DNA from: Candidatus Aerophobota bacterium
GTDB taxonomy: Bacteria; Aerophobota; Aerophobia; Aerophobales; B3-G15
Direction of reading: 5' to 3'
DNA length: 30,450 nt
NCBI GenBank assembly: GCA_030615365.1
Contig: JAUWZM010000029.1
Span: 1-30,450 of the forward strand
The notes beneath the pieces are model-generated. The model saw only the letters and a list, made by a program, of their open reading frames with translations. It was not told where the DNA came from and searched no databases. Position 1 is the first letter of the stretch; the number at the start of each line of letters is the position of its first letter. A program made the translations under genes and the position numbers. Of this stretch, positions 24,876 to 30,450 are shown one piece after another.

Positions 24876-24906
24876 AGGAGAGCCCTGACAAGGGAAAAGG
24901 CTAAAA

Positions 24907-24927
24907 AATAAAGCTGGAAAGGAGGTG
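24907..24927 (+). promoter_or_regulatory. Shared exported-gene leader motif, copy D
   Basis: AATAAAGCTGGAAAGGAGGT plus G, ending 70 nt before ATG 24998. In this copy alone an ATG follows the Shine-Dalgarno sequence (24933), opening an eight-codon frame (MDRQVISS). Copies B and C lack it, so the frame is probably not the conserved feature. Confidence 0.7.
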
Positions 24928-24997
24928 AAAATATGGACAGACAGGTCATCAGCTCCTAATATAAAACGAATAAATCATATCAAGGAGGAAAAAAGTG

Positions 24998-26950
24998 ATG
25001 CGAAAATTAATGGTTGTGCTGTTAAGTGGGGCAATATGTTTATTAACAGCAGCTCCACTGTTAGCGGAGACAAACTGGGGTTGGTCTACCCTACAAGAGT
25101 ATGAAGAAGTTACCGGAAACAGAATAGACAAGTTCCATGAAGCCCCTGAGCTAAGATTAAAGGTAGCCGAAGGTGAGCTTCCTCCAATAGAGGAAAGACT
25201 CCCTGAGGAGCCTTTAGTGGATAAACCATTTGAAGAGGTGGGAACCTACGGGGGAACCCTTCGCCTGGCTATGTTGAATATGGCTTTCTGGGCTCCATCT
25301 TCATATCGCCCAACAGAATACATGCTCAATCTGGACCGCACGGCTACAAAAGTAATACCCAACATCGCCAAAGGTTGGGATTTCTCGGAAGATGGAAAAA
25401 CTTTCACTTTGTACTTCAGAAAAGGAATGAAGTGGTCCGATGGTGCACCTTTCACAGCCGATGATATTCTCTTCTTCTGGGAAGCTGTTATTTTGAATGA
25501 CGAGGTCACCCCAGTTAAACCCAGACAGTGGATGCCGGGCGGTAAACTAATGATTGTAGAAAAAGTAGATGATTACACAGTCAGTTTCCATTTTGAGAAA
25601 TCTTACTGGAGTATACCCTGGCGGATGTGTGGCTCCTCGTTCACTGGAGCTCAGAATGATATTTTCTTGCCTAAACATGCGCTTCAAAAGTATCATATTG
25701 ATCATAATCCTGAGGCAGATGAGCTGGCAAAAGAGGCCGGTTACGATAATTGGTGGGAGCTTTTCAACGAAAAAAGATATTTCCACCCTATCTTTCGACA
25801 ACCAAATATAGATATTCCTGCTGTGGGTGCCTGGTTAACCAAACAAATACTAGCCGAAGGAGTGGTATATGAGCGAAACCCCTATTTCTGGAAGGTGGAT
25901 ACTGCTGGTAATCAACTCCCCTATATTGATACCATTAAAGCTACTCCCTTTGCAAACGCAGGAATGCTCGTCTTGAAAATGGTATCCGGAGAATACGATT
26001 ATATGGATTTCGCTCTTACTAAGCCAGCAGATTACCCTGTTTTAATGGAAGGAGCGGAAAAAGGAGGATACTATGTCTGGTTACTCAAGAGTCTCCGTGG
26101 TTCAGCTTTTGGCTATTACTTTAACCAGAATTATGCTGAGGATCCGGTCATAGGTGAGCTTTTAAGGAATAAGAAGTTTCGCCAAGCCCTATCTTTGGCG
26201 GTTAATCGTGAGGAGATTAATGAGATTTATGCTTTTGGTAAAGCCACACCACGTCAAGCAACGGTTCATCCAAGTTGCAGCTTTTACAAAGAGGAATGGG
26301 GTACGCTCTATGCTGAATATGATCCAGGGGAAGCTAACAGAATCTTAGATGAAATAGGAATAAATAAACGGGATAAGGAAGGGTATCGTCTTAGACCTGA
26401 TGGTAAAACTCTCCATCTGATAGTATTAATCAACATTGGTCAGGCACCTGAGATGGCGGAGTTAATTAAAGAGTACTGGGAAGATGTGGGAGTTAAGACC
26501 TCTATTAATCCCATAGACAACGTTTTATTGGGTGAGCGTCGCACTTCTGGTCAATATATGGTTTCCAACTGGGGCTTCGGTAATACTGCAGAGCCTGCTG
26601 TTGCAGCAGGTGGACTGGGCTATCTGTACGGAACCTGGTGGTCTCCCCAGTGGATGGCCTGGTGGAATACGAAGGGTGAAACAGGAGAGGAGCCACCAGA
26701 TGAGGTAAAAAGAATGTGGTCCTTGTATGATGAGGTCCCCTATCTTGCGCCAGAGGAAAAATACCAGGCACTGCAGGAAGTTTTCGATATCTGGGCCGAG
26801 AATGTCTGGTACTTTGGTACTGTAGGCATGACCCCTTTTCCCTCTGTAACGAATATTAACCTGAAAAATGTCTGTACCGATACTTACACTGGCGCCTCTG
26901 TAGGATTTGGCACATTCAATCGTCTGTACCAGGCTTTCTGGAAGAAGTAG
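24998..26950 (+). CDS. Family 5 extracellular solute-binding protein 2 (orphan paralogue)
   Basis: A 650-residue paralogue of the protein at 21498-23453, with most residues matching by eye along the whole length. The signal peptide MRKLMVVLLSGAICLLTAAP is nearly identical and is followed by LLAETNWGWSTLQEYEEVTG. Differences cluster in the central ligand-binding parts. TKAT-type FQAPVTLRTVEY in copy 1 becomes FWAPSSYRPTEY, and the C-terminal Trp-rich stretch becomes GTWWSPQWMAWWNTKGETGE. A changed ligand range is therefore likely. ATG 24998 (or GTG 24995) follows AAGGAGG. It too lacks permease and ATPase neighbours and has its own leader and terminator, consistent with cassette duplication. 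Confidence 0.92.
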   Translation: MRKLMVVLLSGAICLLTAAPLLAETNWGWSTLQEYEEVTGNRIDKFHEAPELRLKVAEGELPPIEERLPEEPLVDKPFEEVGTYGGTLRLAMLNMAFWAPSSYRPTEYMLNLDRTATKVIPNIAKGWDFSEDGKTFTLYFRKGMKWSDGAPFTADDILFFWEAVILNDEVTPVKPRQWMPGGKLMIVEKVDDYTVSFHFEKSYWSIPWRMCGSSFTGAQNDIFLPKHALQKYHIDHNPEADELAKEAGYDNWWELFNEKRYFHPIFRQPNIDIPAVGAWLTKQILAEGVVYERNPYFWKVDTAGNQLPYIDTIKATPFANAGMLVLKMVSGEYDYMDFALTKPADYPVLMEGAEKGGYYVWLLKSLRGSAFGYYFNQNYAEDPVIGELLRNKKFRQALSLAVNREEINEIYAFGKATPRQATVHPSCSFYKEEWGTLYAEYDPGEANRILDEIGINKRDKEGYRLRPDGKTLHLIVLINIGQAPEMAELIKEYWEDVGVKTSINPIDNVLLGERRTSGQYMVSNWGFGNTAEPAVAAGGLGYLYGTWWSPQWMAWWNTKGETGEEPPDEVKRMWSLYDEVPYLAPEEKYQALQEVFDIWAENVWYFGTVGMTPFPSVTNINLKNVCTDTYTGASVGFGTFNRLYQAFWKK

Positions 26951-26959
26951 AAAGAAACC

Positions 26960-27001
26960 AACAAGGATTCCTGTCTGAAAGAAAAGACAGAAATCCTTGT
27001 T
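26960..27001 (+). terminator. Terminator after family 5 binding protein 2
   Basis: A 17-bp stem with one mismatch (AACAAGGATTCCTGTCT against AGACAGAAATCCTTGTT) and an 8-nt loop, ending in GTTTTCC. It is the homologue of the terminator at 23463-23504. Confidence 0.82.
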
Positions 27002-27112
27002 TTCCAAAAGAGCCTAAAAACTAACTTGTAGTATATGTTGCGTTTTTTATATAATTTACACCTTATTCCTTACTTTTATCATTTATAGAATTGTGTCTTT
27101 CAAAAATCCTGT

Positions 27113-27140
27113 TTGACACTTAATCTATCTCCCATATCGT
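27113..27140 (+). promoter_or_regulatory. Candidate promoter for the CoA-transferase operon
   Basis: TTGACA at 27113-27118 and TATCGT at 27135-27140 are 16 nt apart; the -35 is perfect and the -10 is weak. An alternative -10, TATAAT at 27050-27055, has only a poor TTGTAG 18 nt before it. Either would start a new transcript after the preceding terminator. Confidence 0.45.
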
Positions 27141-27197
27141 TTAGGGAAGGATTAATACGGTAGGATTTATGAAACTCTGAATTATAGAGGTGCTATT

Positions 27198-28775
27198 TTG
27201 AGTAAGATCCTCACATCCAAAGAAGCAGTAAAGTTAATAAAGAATGGGGATACTGTTGCTATCGGAGGATTCGTTGGCAGTGGTCATCCAGAAGAGCTAA
27301 CGAGTGCACTGGAAAAACGATTTCTTGAAACAGATAAGCCAATAGGCCTTACTATAGTAGGTGCGGCAGGACAGGGTGATGGACGGGATAAAGGGCAAAA
27401 TCATCTTGCCCATGAGAAACTTGTCAAAAGGGTTATAGAAGGACATTGGAATTTAGTTCCTAAATTGGGCAAGCTGGCTATAGAGAATAAAATAGAAGCG
27501 TATAACTTTCCTCAGGGAGTGATTTCCTGTCTATTTCGAGAAATAGCTGGTGGTAGACCCGGCTTTATTACTCATACAGGGCTCAAAACCTTTGTAGACC
27601 CGCGAATAAAGGGCGGAAAGATTAACAAGAGAACCAAGGAAAATCTGGTTGAACTTATAGAACTTTCAGGGCGAGAATGGCTGTTTTATAAAACATTCCC
27701 CATTCACGTTTCTTTTGTGAGAGGGACTACAGCTGATATGAGCGGAAACATTACTATGGAAAAAGAAGCAGGTTCATTAGAAATGTTACCCATGGCACAG
27801 GCTACCAAAAATTCTGGTGGTATAGTTATCGCACAAGTAGAAAGACTTTCACAGAACAGGAGATTTAAACCATATGATGTGAAGATACCCGGGATTTATG
27901 TAGATGTTATTGTGGTAGCAAAACCGGAGAATCATCCCCAGACATTTGCTGAACAGTATAATCCATCATACTCAGGAGAGGTATTTATTCCGCTTAGCGA
28001 GGTGAAACCATTACCACTAAATATAAAAAAGGTTATATCTCGAAGAGCTGTAATAGAACTAAGACCAAATGTCATCGTTAATTTAGGGATCGGTATGCCA
28101 GAAAGCGTTGCCTTGATAGCGGCTGAGGAGGGTTTGAGCAATCTAATGAGTCTCACAGTTGAAACTGGTGCCTGTGGAGGTGTTCCTGCAGGAGGATTGA
28201 GCTTTGGGGCATCCGCAAATCCTGATGCAATTATTGATCAGCCATATCAGTTTGACTTCTATGATGGTGGTGGCTTAAATACAGCATTTTTGGGCCTGGC
28301 TCAAGTGGATAAATATGGAAATGTAAATGTGAGTCAGTTTGGTCAAAGGTTAGCCGGGTGTGGTGGTTTTATAAATATTGCCCAAAATACGAAAAGGGTA
28401 GTGTTTCTTGGAGGATTCACGGCTGGGGGAGCTCATATTGATATTCAGGATGGAAAAATAAAAATTATAAAAGAGGGGAGAATTAATAAATTTCTCAATA
28501 ATGTAGAACAGATTACATTTAGTGGTGAATATGCAAAAGATGTTGGAAAAAAGGTCCTGTATATTACAGAAAGAGCTGTTTTTGAATTAAGGAGGGAAGG
28601 AGTAACTCTAATTGAGATTGCTCCTGGTATCAATTTAGATAAAGATATTTTCTCTCAGATGGAATTCAAGCCAGAAATAGCGGATGATCTGCACGAAATG
28701 GACCTGCGAATCTTTAGAGAAGAAAAAATGGGGATAAAAGAGGAGATTCTATCCAAAAAAGAAAGGCACAAATGA
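27198..28775 (+). CDS. Fused-subunit acyl-CoA:acetate/3-ketoacid CoA-transferase (YdiF/Pct-like)
   Basis: A 525-residue class I CoA-transferase with both subunits in one chain, moving CoA between short-chain acyl-CoA and an acid such as acetate, propionate or a 3-ketoacid. The N-terminal half begins [20 protein letters not shown] and [11 protein letters not shown]. The C-terminal half has [18 protein letters not shown], and the catalytic Glu322 lies in [16 protein letters not shown], the ExG-type motif of the family. The start is TTG 27198, five bases after AGAGGTG; no ATG is nearby in frame. Its stop overlaps the next start by four bases (ATGA), so the two are translated together. It probably feeds or drains the hydroxyacyl-CoA and thiolase steps that follow. 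Confidence 0.92.
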   Translation: MSKILTSKEAVKLIKNGDTVAIGGFVGSGHPEELTSALEKRFLETDKPIGLTIVGAAGQGDGRDKGQNHLAHEKLVKRVIEGHWNLVPKLGKLAIENKIEAYNFPQGVISCLFREIAGGRPGFITHTGLKTFVDPRIKGGKINKRTKENLVELIELSGREWLFYKTFPIHVSFVRGTTADMSGNITMEKEAGSLEMLPMAQATKNSGGIVIAQVERLSQNRRFKPYDVKIPGIYVDVIVVAKPENHPQTFAEQYNPSYSGEVFIPLSEVKPLPLNIKKVISRRAVIELRPNVIVNLGIGMPESVALIAAEEGLSNLMSLTVETGACGGVPAGGLSFGASANPDAIIDQPYQFDFYDGGGLNTAFLGLAQVDKYGNVNVSQFGQRLAGCGGFINIAQNTKRVVFLGGFTAGGAHIDIQDGKIKIIKEGRINKFLNNVEQITFSGEYAKDVGKKVLYITERAVFELRREGVTLIEIAPGINLDKDIFSQMEFKPEIADDLHEMDLRIFREEKMGIKEEILSKKERHK

Positions 28776-29620
28776 GGATCGATAAGATTGGGGTTATAGG
28801 TGCAGGCACTATGGGCTGCACAATTACGCAGGTATTTGCCTCTAAAGGTTTCAATGTAATAATGAGAGACATAACTCCAGAGCTTATCAATGGAGGGATT
28901 GGAAGAATAGTAGAAAATTTGCAGAGAAGTGTAGAAAAAAAGAGGATAACAGAGAAGCAAAAGAAAGGGATAATGCAGTGTATCAGGGCAACTACGGAAT
29001 TGAAAGATTTAAAAGAGGTAGACTTTATAATAGAGGCTATTTTTGAGGACTTTCACATTAAAAAAAGTCTATATGAAGAACTTAAATCAATCGGTAAGAA
29101 AGAAGCTATCATAGCATCTAATACCTCATCAATTTCCATTACAGCCTTAGCCTCATCAACTGGCAAGCCAGAAAAATTTGTGGGAATGCACTTTTTCAAC
29201 CCCGCACAAATTATGAAACTTGTAGAAGTTATTGCCGGTGAGCAAACATCTGAGGAAACGATCAAAATCATCGAGGAACTTACCCGAAAAATAGGAAAAA
29301 CACCAGTAAGGATAAAAGATTCGCCAGGTTTTGTCGTCAATAGAGCTTTAATGCCGCTTATAAACGAGGCCTGCTATATGTTGATGGAGGGAGTAGCAAC
29401 TAAAGAAGGTATAGATACTGCTATGAAATTGGGAGCAAATCATCCCATGGGCCCTCTGGAATTAGCAGATTTAATTGGTCTGGATATATGTCTTGAAATA
29501 ATGAAAGTGTTACACTATGAGTTCGGTGATCCAAAATACAGACCATGTCCCTTGCTAAAGAGAATGGTAAGTGCAGGTCACTTAGGGAGAAAATGCAGGA
29601 GAGGGTTTTATACCTATTAG
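28772..29620 (+). CDS. 3-hydroxyacyl-CoA (3-hydroxybutyryl-CoA) dehydrogenase
   Basis: A 282-residue NAD(P)-dependent dehydrogenase of the Hbd/FadB-C-terminal family, interconverting 3-hydroxyacyl-CoA and 3-ketoacyl-CoA. The cofactor loop is [20 protein letters not shown]. The family signature [12 protein letters not shown] is followed by [17 protein letters not shown], with the catalytic His in [24 protein letters not shown] links to the C-terminal helical dimer domain, which ends with [14 protein letters not shown]. The length is typical for a stand-alone enzyme. ATG 28772 overlaps the CoA-transferase stop (ATGA). The thiolase follows, so the three genes form a beta-oxidation-like or butyrate/acetoacetate module. 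Confidence 0.93.
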   Translation: MRIDKIGVIGAGTMGCTITQVFASKGFNVIMRDITPELINGGIGRIVENLQRSVEKKRITEKQKKGIMQCIRATTELKDLKEVDFIIEAIFEDFHIKKSLYEELKSIGKKEAIIASNTSSISITALASSTGKPEKFVGMHFFNPAQIMKLVEVIAGEQTSEETIKIIEELTRKIGKTPVRIKDSPGFVVNRALMPLINEACYMLMEGVATKEGIDTAMKLGANHPMGPLELADLIGLDICLEIMKVLHYEFGDPKYRPCPLLKRMVSAGHLGRKCRRGFYTY

Positions 29621-29698
29621 AGATAATAAAATGAAACTCATTTTAGAAAAGAGGAGGAAACTCATATTTAGGAGAGGCACTACAGGAGCGGTAAAAAA

Positions 29699-30450
29699 AT
29701 GAGTACGGTGGATATTGTAGGAGTGGGGATGACCACCTTTACCAAGCATCCCGATAAGACAGGAAGGGATTTAATCGCCCAAGCTGCCAGAGAAGCAGCA
29801 TCCCATGTTGACAAAGGAATTAATCTTAAAAGGGATGTAAAGGCGCTGTTCGTAGGTTATTTCACCCCTGAGATGTACGAGCACCAGGGACACACATCAG
29901 CATTGTATGCCGAATGGCTGGGATTAAGCGGGATACCAGCATTCAGGACTGAAGCTGCTTGCTGTTCATCCTCTTGTGCAATTGCTACTGGTTATTGGGC
30001 GATAGCCTCTGGGTCATACGATGTAGTGATGGTTGCCGGTGTCGAAAAAATGACAGATCTGCCCACCACTGGGGTTACAGATGCCTTATCTGTTGGGGCA
30101 GATGATGTATATGAACTTCCAACTGGGGTGACTTTTCCTGGGCTGTTTGCCCTTATAGCTCAGGAATACTTTAAAAAATACAATGTTACCTGGGAGGAGA
30201 TGCAAGCAATCCCCATTAAGAATCACTACAATGGTGCAATGAATCCCAAAGCCCAATTCAGGTCAGAGATCATAGATACGGCAAAGAGAGTAGGTGCAGA
30301 AAAGGGGGTAGTATTTAAAAATGAAATGGATTTCTTAGTATCCAGGTACAATCCAGTGATTGCCTATCCATTAAGGCTTTTTGATTGTTGCCCCATATCT
30401 GATGGGGCTGCGGTAGCATTTCTGACTAAGGGTGAGATATCAAAAAGATA
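29699..30450 (+). CDS. Thiolase (acetyl-CoA acetyltransferase, SCP-x-like), 5' part
   Basis: A frame open from ATG 29699 to the window end (250 codons seen; the full family length is near 390). It begins STVDIVGVGMTTFTKHPDKT, a typical SCP-x-type thiolase N-terminus. The nucleophile region is EAACCSSSCAIATGYWAI with Cys88, Cys89 and Cys93. Cys89 aligns best with the catalytic cysteine of the usual CASG motif. It is followed by ASGSYDVVMVAGVEKMTD, the family's GVEKM element. DCCPISDGAAVAFL near the end of the window is the second conserved block. GGAG at 29685-29688 precedes the start. It would cleave or form the C-C bond of a 3-ketoacyl-CoA, next to the hydroxyacyl-CoA dehydrogenase. Truncated by the window. 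Confidence 0.92.
   Translation, partial: MSTVDIVGVGMTTFTKHPDKTGRDLIAQAAREAASHVDKGINLKRDVKALFVGYFTPEMYEHQGHTSALYAEWLGLSGIPAFRTEAACCSSSCAIATGYWAIASGSYDVVMVAGVEKMTDLPTTGVTDALSVGADDVYELPTGVTFPGLFALIAQEYFKKYNVTWEEMQAIPIKNHYNGAMNPKAQFRSEIIDTAKRVGAEKGVVFKNEMDFLVSRYNPVIAYPLRLFDCCPISDGAAVAFLTKGEISKR

Noticed and set aside
24933..24959. Eight-codon leader peptide after leader motif D
   Set aside because: The frame and its ATG are absent in copies B and C, so it is not the conserved element. Reading NKAGKEV through B, C and D in one frame also fails, because no upstream start codon exists.
1..30450. CRISPR array, tRNA or rRNA gene, toxin-antitoxin or defence genes
   Set aside because: I looked for regularly spaced repeats, cloverleaf-like segments and typical defence protein motifs and saw none.

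Overview
The window is an AT-rich bacterial segment. Every gene I accept, 20 of them including two cut by the window edges, reads left to right. Most gaps are short, good Shine-Dalgarno sites are common, and small palindromic repeats sit in the longer gaps. The lineage cannot be fixed from the sequence alone. Exported binding proteins with ordinary signal peptides, a corrinoid methyl carrier, CoA-transferase/hydroxyacyl-CoA genes and interspersed repeats of the TGTCATTGCGAGGAG and TGWKPVL-encoding types fit an uncultured, probably anaerobic, sugar-fermenting bacterium of a candidate phylum (Aerophobota, Atribacterota, Omnitrophota or Poribacteria-like). That placement is inference.

Layout. 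1-3408: three glycoside hydrolase family 172 (DUF2961) genes in a row, the first cut by the window edge, the second without and the third with a signal peptide. 3554-6703: a sugar ABC importer (family 1 binding protein and two permeases, no ATPase gene). 6812-10800: a corrinoid protein, a FucI-like sugar isomerase and an FGGY sugar kinase. 11187-15876: a zinc dehydrogenase, a second FGGY kinase, a second zinc dehydrogenase and a short-chain dehydrogenase. 15986-21214: a fused E1 alpha-beta thiamine-diphosphate enzyme, a GH127-like (DUF1680-type) hydrolase and a third zinc dehydrogenase. 21498-26950: two paralogous family 5 binding proteins, each with the same leader and terminator, flanking a GH5-like hydrolase. 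27198-30450: CoA-transferase, 3-hydroxyacyl-CoA dehydrogenase and a thiolase that runs off the window.

Taken together this reads as a carbohydrate catabolic island. Exported GH172 and perhaps GH5-like enzymes would cut a furanoside-containing glycan. Three binding proteins would capture the products. Intracellular GH172, GH127-like and isomerase/kinase/dehydrogenase enzymes would process the sugars, and the CoA genes would handle the acids formed. No aldolase, E2/E3 partner, corrinoid methyltransferase or ABC ATPase is present, so the pathway cannot be closed from this window.

The most striking structural observations are these. (1) The exported GH172 copy appears to have received its leader and signal peptide from the neighbouring binding-protein gene in one tandem duplication. 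(2) A 218-bp element with 15-bp terminal inverted repeats and a perfect 5-bp TCTAA target duplication sits exactly between a kinase stop codon and the next gene's ribosome site. (3) A 21-nt leader motif containing a full-length Shine-Dalgarno sequence, with no start codon of its own, precedes all four genes whose products carry signal peptides and was not noticed before any other gene.
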